Shown here one piece after another: positions 55,875-64,000 of a stretch of DNA of 64,000 nucleotides. This DNA comes from Sarcophilus harrisii (lineage: Eukaryota > Chordata > Mammalia > Dasyuromorphia > Dasyuridae), in assembly GCF_902635505.1 (NCBI RefSeq), contig NC_045426.1:565031818-565095817 (forward strand), read 5' to 3'. The translations under genes and the position numbers were made by a program. The notes beneath the pieces were generated by a model. The model did no database searches. It saw only the letters and a program-made list of their open reading frames with translations, and was not told where the DNA came from. Numbering within the stretch: the first letter of the stretch is position 1; every line of letters begins with the position of its first letter.

Positions 55875-56050
55875 TGTCTCATCATAGATTTAGAGCTGGA
55901 AGTGACTTTAGAGAAAATTGACAAACATTTTTTTCTTTTGGACAAATCAGTTGGGGTTCAGTGACTTGCCTAGAATCACACAACTAGTTAGTGTCAAATG
56001 TCTGAGGGTAGATTTGAACTCATTCATCTATTGCACCACCTAACTCCCCC
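55875..56050 (-). mobile_element. MIR-related SINE
   Basis: 'catagatttagagctggaag', 'gacttgcctagaatcacaca' and 'tctattgcaccacctaactc' are antisense. Confidence 0.8.
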
Positions 56051-56162
56051 AATAAGCATTTCTAAATCTTTTACTATCTGCTATTCCTTGAGTTGACTTG
56101 AGAATATAATAACAATGGTGAACAATCCACAATGAGCTTATATTTTAATGGTAAAGGCAAAT

Positions 56163-56222
56163 ATATGTGTGTGTGTGTATGTATATATGTGTGTCTGTGT
56201 CTGTGTGTGTATGTGTGTGCAT
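56163..56222. repeat. (TG)n microsatellite
   Basis: tgtgtgtgtgtatgta and tgtgtctgtgtct blocks over about 60 bases. Confidence 0.95.
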
Positions 56223-56263
56223 GTAGGCTGAAATGTCTCCTCCTTTCTTAAAGAAGGATAGTG

Positions 56264-56392
56264 GGAGTAGCTAGAGGGTGCAGTGGATCACTGGCCCTGG
56301 AATCAGGAGGACCTGAATTCAAATTTGACCTCAGATATTTAGCACTAGCTATGTGATCTTGGGCAAATCAACCCCAATTGCCTTGCAAAAAA
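56264..56392 (+). mobile_element. Short marsupial SINE
   Basis: 'ggagtagctagagggtgcag', 'cctggaatcaggaggacctg' and 'accccaattgccttgcaaaa' follow. Confidence 0.9.
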
Positions 56393-56399
56393 CAACAGT

Positions 56400-57056
56400 A
56401 ACAAGGATTTCCCAGAGTCAGGTTGAAAGAAATCCAGATTAGCCAGTGAAAAGTTTCAGAGATAGAAATGTAATGTGGTCTCTAAGGAAGAATACATAGG
56501 CCAGTATAGCTCTATGGGGACAGTATGGGGAGGAAAATAAAATGTAAAAAAAGTTGGAAGGGTAGAAAGAGTCTTACTTATGAAGAGCTTTAAATGAGAA
56601 AGGAATTTATATTTAATCCCAGAGTATATCAAGAATAACTGGAGTTTAATGAGTAAAGAGAGTGTGACATGGTTAGACCTGTTTAAAAAAAAATCATGTC
56701 AGCTGCTGAGTGGAGGAATAAAATGGGAATAGCTTTGAGACAGGTCGACTCCCCAGATCTCCCTTTGAGATCTTGGAAGGCTATTGTAATAGTCCAAGTA
56801 TGAATTGATGAGGGTAGTGGTCTAATGAGTGGAAAGACAGTAATATATGGAAAAAGTGTTTTAGAAGAAATTGTAATTTCTGTATTTGACAGCTGATTGG
56901 ATATTGGAATGAGCAAGAGAGACTGTCAAGGGGTAGCTAGTTGTAGTGGATAAAGCCCCAGCCCTGAAGTCAGGAGGACCCAAGTTCAAATCTGGCATCA
57001 GAAAATTAACACTTCCTAGCTGTATGACCCTGGGCAAGTCACTTAACCCCAATTGC

Positions 57057-57097
<41 letters not shown>

Positions 57098-57290
57098 CAA
57101 AAATGACTCGGGTTATAAACCTGGGTGACTGAAAGAGTGGCTACTTCTTTGATAATATTAGGGAGGTTCAGAAAAGGGTTGAAATTAGGGGAAAGAATGA
57201 GTTCTGCTTTGACTATGTTGAGTTTAAGATGCCTATGAAATATTCAACAGGTGATTGAAGACTACTGCTCAAAAGAAAACTTAGCTCTAT
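56400..57290 (-). mobile_element. L2 LINE, antisense, interrupted by a SINE
   Basis: 'cttatgaagagctttaaatg', 'gtgacatggttagacctgtt', 'ggctattgtaatagtccaag', 'cagctgattggatattggaa', then after the SINE 'actatgttgagtttaagatg'. About 730 bases of L2 remain. Confidence 0.85.
56930..57094 (+). mobile_element. Short marsupial SINE ending in a (GA)n tract
   Basis: 'aaggggtagctagttgtagt' to 'cttaaccccaattgcat', followed by 17 GA units instead of poly-A. It lies inside the antisense L2. Confidence 0.93.
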
Positions 57291-57339
57291 GTGAATATAT
57301 CTGTGAATCAGCTGCAAAGATAATTGACCCCGTTAAGCC

Positions 57340-57590
57340 ACAGTCAGGCGGCACAGTGCATAGAGTGCCAGGCTGGAATGAAGAAGACTGATCTTCCCAA
57401 ATTAAAATCTAGCCTCAGAGACTTACTAGGTATGTGTCACAGAGCAAGCCACTTAATCCTGTTTGCCTCAATTTCCTTCTCTGTAAAATGAATTTGAAAA
57501 GGAAACAGCAAACTATTCCAGTATTTTTGCCAAGAAAACCCCCAATGAGGTCATGGAGAGTCAGATGTGACTGACTGAACAACAACAGAC
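57340..57590 (+). mobile_element. Mar1 SINE with RTE/BovB-like tail
   Basis: 'cacagtcaggcggcacagtg', 'cctcaatttccttctctgta', 'aagaaaacccccaatgaggt' and 'gactgactgaacaacaacag' follow. It is full length. Confidence 0.93.
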
Positions 57591-57709
57591 CATATAGTTC
57601 AATCCACTTTTCTTCTAACTGAAAAAAATGGGGCACAGAGAAGAAAAAGGATTTAGTACAGGGAATGTAGGGCAGAAAAGACAGCACTAGGATTCAAACT
57701 CCAGCATCA

Positions 57710-58048
57710 AATATAAAATACTGTTTCACATTTAAAGCCCTTAACAACTAGGCCCCTTCCTTCCTTTTCCAGTCTTAGACTGTGTTTCCCTCTGCTTACA
57801 CTAAGATGGGGCTAAACTGGCCTACTTCCTGTTCTTCTCTTCCCTTCTTGTAGTCCATTTCCAGATTTTATAATTTTTCACTTGTCTGCCCCAAACACCT
57901 GGAACATGTTCCCTCTTCATCTCCATCTCCTGGCTTTAGTGACTGCCTTCAAATCTGACCTGCAAGAAGCCTTTCTACACTCCTCCTCCCCCTAATTAGC
58001 AGTATCTGCTTTTGTTTTTCTGAAATTAACTTTCATTTACATTGTATC
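57710..58048 (+). mobile_element. L2 LINE 3' part
   Basis: 'taaagcccttaacaactagg', 'ctcctggctttagtgactgc', 'tgcaagaagcctttctacac' and 'gaaattaactttcatttaca' follow. It meets the antisense L2 at 58050 tail to tail. Confidence 0.83.
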
Positions 58049-58049
58049 T

Positions 58050-59210
58050 TTTGTTGATCAGTAAAAAATCGTTAAGTTCCTGCTACTGCCAGACTCTGTG
58101 CTAAGTACTGGGGAATTCAAAAAAAGGTCCCCCACATCAAGAAGCTAACAAGCTAATGGGAGAGATACTTGTTCACAAAGATATGTACAAAACAAACCAT
58201 ATACATGACAAACAGCATATAATTCACAGAGGCAAGGCACTGGAATTAAGAAGGATTGGAGAAAGCTTCCAGTAGAATAGGGGTGGGGAACTTTTTTTTC
58301 TGCCAAGGTCCATTTGTATATTTATAACATCATTCATCAACCACGCAAAATTATCAACTTAAAAACTCAAGCAGCAGGAGGTTGTTGTTGACAGAGCCAA
58401 ACCAAATGATTTCCTGGGCCTTACACAGCCCATGGGCGGAACATTACCCACCCTTGCTGTAGAAGATGGGATTTTAATCAGGATTTAAGAAAGCCAAGGA
58501 GGTCATTAGTCAGAAGGAGAACATTTTAGCCATGGAGGACACCAGAGAAAATGTCCAGAGCTCAGAGATGGAGTGTCTTGTTTGTGGCACAGTCAGGAAG
58601 CCAGTATTACTGGATCAAAGAGTATATGTCAGGAAGTAAGGCCAGATTATAAAGGGCTTTGAATACCAAACAACATTTTCTGTTTGATCATGAAGGTAAC
58701 AAGGAATCACTTTATTGATTTTACAGGGAGGGTAGGGTGAGGGGGATGCAGTGAGATGATCAGACTTACATTTTAGGAAAATTACTTTAGTGCCCGGATG
58801 AAGGATGGATTGTAGTGGGGAGAAACCTGAGACAGGCAGACCCACCAGCAGACTCTTGCTGAGTGTGAGGTGATGAGGAGAATCAGATATCAGAGGAGAG
58901 AAGAGATTTTTAGGAGAGAGGTTGCAAAGAATTAATCAACAGACCTTGGCAACAGATTGCATATGAGAGGTGAGAGATAATGAGGAATCCAGAATCACTT
59001 CTAGGTTTTTTGTCCAAGCCTGGAAGGATGGTAATACCTTCTATAGTAATAGATAAGGCGGAGGGGTGGAGGATGAGTAATGGTTTAGGAGAAAAGCTCC
59101 ATTTTAGACAAAATGAGTTTAAGATGTCTCCTGGACATCCACTTCAAGATGTCTAAAATGCAGTTGGAGATGTAAGATCAGAAATTAACAAAGAGATCAG
59201 GTGTACATAG
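58050..59210 (-). mobile_element. L2 LINE, about 980 bp plus an inserted MITE
   Basis: 'actctgtgctaagtactggg', 'atcaagaagctaacaagcta', 'ggcaaggcactggaattaag', 'cagagatggagtgtcttgtt', 'ataaagggctttgaatacca', 'cctgagacaggcagacccac', 'gagtttaagatgtctcctgg' and 'gcagttggagatgtaagatc' are collinear antisense L2. It is the best-kept L2 here and is split at 58279-58458. Confidence 0.92.
58279..58458. mobile_element. hAT-like MITE inserted in L2
   Basis: 180 bases with degraded inverted ends (aggggtggggaac and acccacccttgct). The interior has 'ttctgccaaggtccatttgt' and 'caaatgatttcctgggcctt'. It is flanked by gtagaat (58272-58278) and gtagaag (58459-58465), matching what L2 relatives carry once at this spot. 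Confidence 0.85.
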
Positions 59211-59214
59211 TTAT

Positions 59215-59340
59215 TTATGTTATCTCCCCATTAGAAAATCAACTCTACAAGTGCAGGGATCATGTTTTTGCCTTTTTGTGTGTCTTCAATACTAAGTCAA
59301 AGCCTAGCTTAATTACTTAATAAATGCTTGTTGAGTGACT
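59215..59340 (+). mobile_element. L2 3' end
   Basis: 'ctacaagtgcagggatcatg' and 'taataaatgcttgttgagtg' follow. Just beyond, at 59467-59504, aggtatatctagagaag is repeated twice in tandem. Confidence 0.72.
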
Positions 59341-59574
59341 AACACTGATACCACAATAACAGTTTTGCCATATTACCATAATGCCTCTTTAATTGCTAAC
59401 ATATCTGGAAAGTAGGCTATATCAGACAAAAAAAAAAAAATCCCTAACACAGTAGGTGATTACAGTAGGTATATCTAGAGAAGACAGGTATATCTAGAGA
59501 AGGCAACACCTAGCTGCCCCTGTATTCAAAATTTTAAAATGAAAGTTATAAATTCCAGTTATTATTTTCTTCAT

Positions 59575-60015
59575 CTCAGCCTAATAGAATCCATCTGCTT
59601 TCAAAATTCAACAATTCAACTTTAAATGCCAACTAAACTAAGCCTGTCCTGGTCTCCCTTCCCTCTCTCCCTTCTTGTTAACATCATCCCTCTCTCTCTT
59701 GATTTGTATTTATTTTATTTATATATTTATAGTTCTTTTTTCCTTTATATGTTGTTTTCTTCTTCTCTAAGAATTTGATTTGCATTTATTTTATATATAT
59801 TTTAAGGCTCCTTTTTTTCTTAAGTGTTGTTTTTCCTTCTTGAGAAGGTGAATTTCTTCAGGGCAGAAACAATTTTTATACGTAATGGTTTGTATGTTAT
59901 CTGTCTTACTAGATTTAGAGCTCCTTGAAATCAGGGATTGTGTTTTTACCTTTCTTTCTATCTTCAGTGCTTAACATGGTGATTGGAACACAGTAGGTGC
60001 ATAATTCTTGACTTG
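59575..60015 (+). mobile_element. L2 3' part with an internal duplication
   Basis: 'cctgtcctggtctcccttcc', 'gagctccttgaaatcaggga' and 'aacacagtaggtgcataatt' follow. About 75 bases are present twice: 'gatttgtatttattttattt' near 59700 and 'gatttgcatttattttatat' near 59777. Confidence 0.72.
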
Positions 60016-60442
60016 CATAATGACTGGCAAGAAGTATATGCTTTATAAATGTGTATTGAAGTTATGGATGATTGTTTTGTATAATTTCCCCTGTGGTTTC
60101 TTAATGGGGCCTTGGAGTGGAGTTAAGGGAGAGAATCTGGAATTCAAAGGTTAAAAAAAAAAATGTAACAAAACTTTTAAATGTTTTAAAGTTTAACTGA
60201 GGGAAAATATTAAATAAACTTAAAAGAATACTTGAAAAAATTAAAAAAAAAAAGAAATTATGAATGATTGAATGAATGTCAAGAGAGATAAGTGGAGGTA
60301 AGAAAGCAAAAAGGAGAAATGAAAATCTATCCTAAGAATTGGTTCTACTGACGCACTAAAGAAGAGCTGAAAATGAAGTATCTGTGAGTTTTAAAGACCT
60401 GACAGAATTGGTTGACAATGACCCGGGCAATGAACCTGTAAT

Positions 60443-60682
60443 GTTTATTGCTATTGTTCAGTTGTATCCAAATCTTCATGATCCCATTTAGGGTTTTCTT
60501 GGCTGAGATACTGGAGTGGTTTGCCATTTCCTTCTCTATCTCATTTTACAGATGAGGAAACTGAGGCAAACAGTGAATTGCTCAGGATCACCAGATAGTA
60601 AGTGTCTGAAGCTATATTTGAATTCAGAAAGATGAGTCTTCTTAATTCCAAGCCTGGCACTTTAGCCACTGCCCCTCCAAAC
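60443..60682 (-). mobile_element. Mar1 SINE with RTE/BovB-like tail
   Basis: 'ctattgttcagttgtatcca', 'catgatcccatttagggttt', 'cagatgaggaaactgaggca' and 'caagcctggcactttagcca' are antisense and full length. Confidence 0.93.
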
Positions 60683-60824
60683 CAGGAGGAACCAGGGCTG
60701 TCTGGCTCCATCTTATTTTTCTAGACAAGTTATATTATCTCCCTTTACTTAAGCAAGCTCTCATACATGCTCTTCCCCAAACTCAACATTCCATCTGTAT
60801 CTTCAGTCCCATTGTATCATATAT

Positions 60825-61153
60825 TGTTCCCATGCTGGAACATAAGATCATGAGATTGAGAAAGCAGAAGTCAGTGGGCGAGATTCAGAGCCAGGATTCA
60901 GAGAGAGTTGGAGGCTGAAGCTGGAAGAGACAAAAGACTAGCAGCAAGAAGTATCAGAACTAAGGAGAGAGATAGGTCTCAAAGAAAGCTAACTGGGCTA
61001 TTTTGAAGGAGACAATAAAGGATCTGAACTTTTAATAGCTGGCTGCATTTGAAGTGATTATTGAACTGAACTGAAACTAAGGCTGGCTCCAGAAGCTCCC
61101 CAAGAAACCTGCTCCCAGAGAATTATTATATTTTAGAAAAGAAGAACATTACA
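60825..61153 (+). mobile_element. Probable solo LTR of an endogenous retrovirus (fossil)
   Basis: It is more GC- and purine-rich than its flanks, with a polyadenylation signal at about 61012 and a CA end near 61153. It resembles LTR R-U5 sequence I remember from marsupials. The borders are approximate and there are no adjoining internal genes. Family and age are not determined. Confidence 0.45.
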
Positions 61154-61349
61154 TTTTGCCCTTCCATCAAGACTAAGCTCCTGCCCTATCTCCCGCCTAA
61201 GCTCTCTCTCCCATTGTCAAATAGGAATGTTCCCTTTAGGAGAGAGAGAATGAAATTGATAAATTTGTGCAACTCTGCCTCACTTAACTCTAATTCACGT
61301 GCAATTGGTCCACTTTGAAAATGAAAGACAAAACCAAGAGACAGAGAAG

Positions 61350-63130
61350 TTCCATTTAAAATAACTGTAGAAAATATAAAATACCTGGGAGTGTACTTGC
61401 CAAAAAAACCCAGGAACTCTATGACAATTATAAAATGCTTTTCACACAAATAAAGTTATAGCTAAAGAATTAGAAAAATAACAATTGCTTATTGGCTGAT
61501 TCTAATCTAACAAAAATATCAATCTACATAAATTAATTTACTTATTTAGTGTCATATTAATGAAACTAATAAAAATTATTTTATAGAGCTAGAAAAAAAT
61601 AACAAAAAATGCATGGGGAAAAACAAAAAATCAAGAATATCAAGGGAACTAATAGAAAAAGAAAAAAGCCCACCCATACCAGATATCAAACTATATTATA
61701 GAGCAGCAGTCATCAAAACTATTTGATACTGGTTAAGAAGTAAGGTGATAAATAAATAAGTAGAATAGATTAGGTACCCAAGACACAGAGACACAGTAGT
61801 AAATGATCATAGGGTTTATTTGGTAAATCCAAAGAACTCAACTTCTGAGACAAAAATTCACTATTTGACAAAAAACTGCTTGAAAAACTGGAAAACAGTA
61901 TGGCAGAAACTAGGTATAGAATAATATTTATACTGTATACTAAAACAAGGCAAAAATAGATGCATGATTTACACATGAAGGTGATGCCATAAGTAAATTA
62001 GAAGAGTATGGAATAGTTTATCTTTTAGATCTATAGAGAAGGGAAGAATTTAAGATCAAACAAAAGAGAGTTTTATGGGATATAAAATATATAATTTTGA
62101 TTATATTAAATTTTAAAAAGTTCTTACACAAACAAAACCAATGCAATCAAAATTAGAAGGAAAGTAGAAAGCTGGAAAATAATTTTTACAGCCAATGTCT
62201 CTGATAAAGGCTTCATTTCTCAAATATATATAGAACTAAGTCAATTTAATTGATAAATGGTGAAAGGAAGCAAACAGACAATTTTCAGATGAAGAAATCA
62301 AAGCTATCCATAATAAGATTTAAAAAAATGCTCTAAATCCCTGTACATTAGAGAAATGCAAATTAAAACAACTCTGAACTACCACCTCATACCTATCAGA
62401 TTGGCCAATATGACATAAAAGGCAAATGATGAATGATAAAAAGAACATGGGAAAATTAGGACACTAGAACATTGTTGGAAAGCAATTTGGAACTATGCCC
62501 AAATAGCTATATAACTGCATACCCTTTGATCAGATAATATCATTATTAAGAGGCAAGAAAAGATCATAATAAAACAGAAAAGACCTATTTGTGCAAAAAT
62601 ATTTCTAATAACTTTTTGTGGTGGCAAAGAATTGGAAATTGAGGTGCTGCCCATCGGTTGAGAAATGGCTAAAGAAATATATGAATGTAATAGAATACTA
62701 TTTGTGCTATAAGAAATAATGAACAGACAGATTTCAGGAAAAAAAAAAAAACTGGACTTACACACATTGATTCAAAGTGAAGTGAGCAGAACAAGAAGGA
62801 TTTTGTACACACTATCAGCAACATTGTGTGATGATCAATTACGGACTAATTTAGCTCTTCTCAGCAAAACAATGATCCAAGTCAAGTCCAAAAGACTCAT
62901 AATGGAAAATCAAAGCATATTATTTTCACCTTTTTTTGCGGGGGAGGGGTGTTTTTTCCCTTTCCTTCTGTTTCTTCTTTTATAACTTGACTGATATGGG
63001 TATTTATTTTACATGATTGTACATACATGACCTATATCAGATTATTTGCCATCCTGGGGAGAAGGGAAAAATTTGGACTTTAAATTTTATTTTTTTAAAA
63101 GAATCTTAAAATATATAATAAAGTTATATA
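61350..63130 (+). mobile_element. L1 LINE, 5'-truncated, 1.8 kb, old
   Basis: It starts in ORF2 ('tccatttaaaataactgtag', PFKITVENIKYLG-like) and continues through 'gagcagcagtcatcaaaact', 'cacagtagtaaatgatcata', 'gataaaggcttcatttctca' and 'agagaaatgcaaattaaaac' to the 3' UTR 'cagattatttgccatcctgg' and 'aatataataaagttatataa'. There are many stops and indels. It ends 640 bases upstream of ATP6V0D2 exon 1, in the same direction. Confidence 0.9.
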
Positions 63131-63139
63131 AAAAAATTT

Positions 63140-63558
63140 TAAAAGAAAGGAAGGGGAAAACCAGGACAAAAAAACTAGCAGCAAGATTTGGGAGAAATAA
63201 TTTATTTAATCTCTCAGTTTTCTCTGGGAATTCTCCAGGACAATAAATTGCAAAGCATATGTAGAGTGGATACTCTCTTTACTAATTCCTTACATTAGAG
63301 GTGGGACAAGATAACCTCAACTTTAGAAGGTACTAAGATTGGATTAATTTAAAAAGAACAAAAACAAAAAACAGATTAGAAAATGCTCAACATAGTGCTT
63401 TGAACATAGTAGGAGCTTAGTAAATATTTGATGAACTGAGAAGTCAAGGAAGGGGGCAGTCAGAATTAGTTATATGTGATGTGGATTGGTATAAGAGTAT
63501 GAAATTATTCTCCCAAAGAAGGACTCTACTGCCTAATAGGAGGCTAGGTTTGTAAATC
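63140..63558. other. Sequence upstream of the ATP6V0D2 promoter
   Basis: A short L2-tail-like piece lies at 63390-63445 ('acatagtaggagcttagtaa'). The rest is unassigned. Confidence 0.45.
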
Positions 63559-63559
63559 T

Positions 63560-63769
63560 GACTGATTAGCTATTGTTGTGTAAGCAGGATTGAGCTGTAG
63601 GCAATAGGAGCTGGGGGAAACTAGTCAGTGAAACCCTTACCATCAGCTGACCATCTTTAGTTCCTCCATCTCGTCTATCACCTTTCCTACAGGAGTAGAA
63701 CGCTTCTGTGGCTGGCAAAAAAAGGATTAGAGGTCTGCTTCTGCTTTAATCAACTCAATTATTTCCTCC
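63560..63769 (+). promoter_or_regulatory. Likely ATP6V0D2 proximal promoter and 5' UTR
   Basis: This is the 210 bases before the start codon. It has a CAGCTG E-box (atcagctgacc near 63642-63652) and ETS-like ttcctcc motifs (near 63660 and 63763). In mouse the gene is driven in osteoclasts by NFATc1 together with MITF and PU.1, so E-box and ETS-type sites would fit, but such short motifs are also frequent by chance. No TATA box is clear. Confidence 0.4.
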
Positions 63770-63899
63770 ATGCTACAACTTGCCGAATTTTATTTCAATG
63801 TGGACCATGGCTACCTGGAGGGTCTGGTCCGAGGACACAAAGCCTGCCTCCTGACCCAGGATGACTACAATAACTTGGTGCAGTGTGAAACTCTCGAAG
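63770..63899 (+). CDS. ATP6V0D2: ATP6V0D2 coding exon 1
   Basis: Forty-three codons plus one base, ending GAAG|gtaagt. The peptide [20 protein letters not shown] then [20 protein letters not shown] then TLE follows the conserved V-ATPase subunit d N-terminus. Human d2, from memory, starts [20 protein letters not shown] and reads [19 protein letters not shown]. The d1 paralogue instead has [15 protein letters not shown], so HGYLEG supports d2. The protein is about 350 residues; this exon gives the first eighth. Subunit d sits on the cytosolic face of the V0 ring as the socket for the central stalk. d2 is the osteoclast, dendritic cell and kidney form and also promotes preosteoclast fusion. The remaining exons lie right of the window. 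Confidence 0.95.
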
Positions 63900-64000
63900 G
63901 TAAGTGCTGTCATTTTCAAACTTTTGGGAAAATAAACAGGAGAAGATAGAGCTCTCTGTAAATTAAAACAAAACAAAACAAAACCTGCTTCTAATGGCAT

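Noticed and set aside
2138-57094. Regularly spaced short repeats as possible arrays (CRISPR-like or satellite).
   Set aside because: They are ordinary microsatellites and scattered SINEs of a vertebrate genome; there is no unique-spacer array.
15718-57590. tRNA genes suggested by tRNA-like SINE heads.
   Set aside because: No complete cloverleaf with intact A and B boxes and anticodon arm was seen; all belong to SINE copies.

Overview
The window is vertebrate nuclear DNA from a marsupial. It is AT-rich and has spliced genes with long introns. It is packed with short SINEs of the marsupial type (a head reading about cagctaggtggcgcagtgga, a MIR-like core, and a poly-A or RTE/BovB-like tail), 3' ends of marsupial-style L1, and many old L2, MIR and CR1/L3 remnants. 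The species cannot be fixed from this sequence alone.

Two host genes are supported, arranged head to head. On the minus strand are exons 1 and 2 of PSKH2 (13531-13757 and 7852-8518), coding for residues 1-298 of a CAMK-group serine kinase with a myristoylation-type MGCG start. The last exon lies beyond coordinate 1. On the plus strand, at the right edge, is coding exon 1 of ATP6V0D2 (63770-63899), the d2 subunit of the V-ATPase V0 sector. From memory, human 8q21.3 has the same pair in the same orientations, so this looks like conserved synteny. About 50 kb of intergenic DNA separates the two start codons.

Layout. 1-7851: PSKH2 intron 2, fairly repeat-poor on the left, with one L1 3' end at 6.5-7.4 kb. 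8519-13530: PSKH2 intron 1, holding a long antisense L2 and several MIRs. 13.4-14.0 kb: a small GC-rich, CpG-containing island over PSKH2 exon 1 and its promoter. 14-63 kb: intergenic DNA made mainly of transposon remnants in layers, with L1 pieces of several ages, long L2 fragments in both orientations, MIR, Mar1 and short poly-A SINEs, four or more hAT-like MITEs and two likely solo LTRs. 63.56-63.90 kb: ATP6V0D2 promoter and first exon.

The points most worth a second look are as follows. This PSKH2 has an intact HRD catalytic aspartate, whereas the human protein is remembered as a pseudokinase. A ~311 bp direct duplication carries the end of an LTR plus flanking L1. Several transposon-in-transposon insertions have readable target-site duplications. 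There are two tail-to-tail inverted L2 pairs and a perfect 41-bp tandem duplication. I found no credible new biological system. The open frames longer than 60 codons outside the two genes are explained by L1, simple repeats or chance. Repeat family names are from memory of consensus sequences, and most borders are good to about 10-30 bases.
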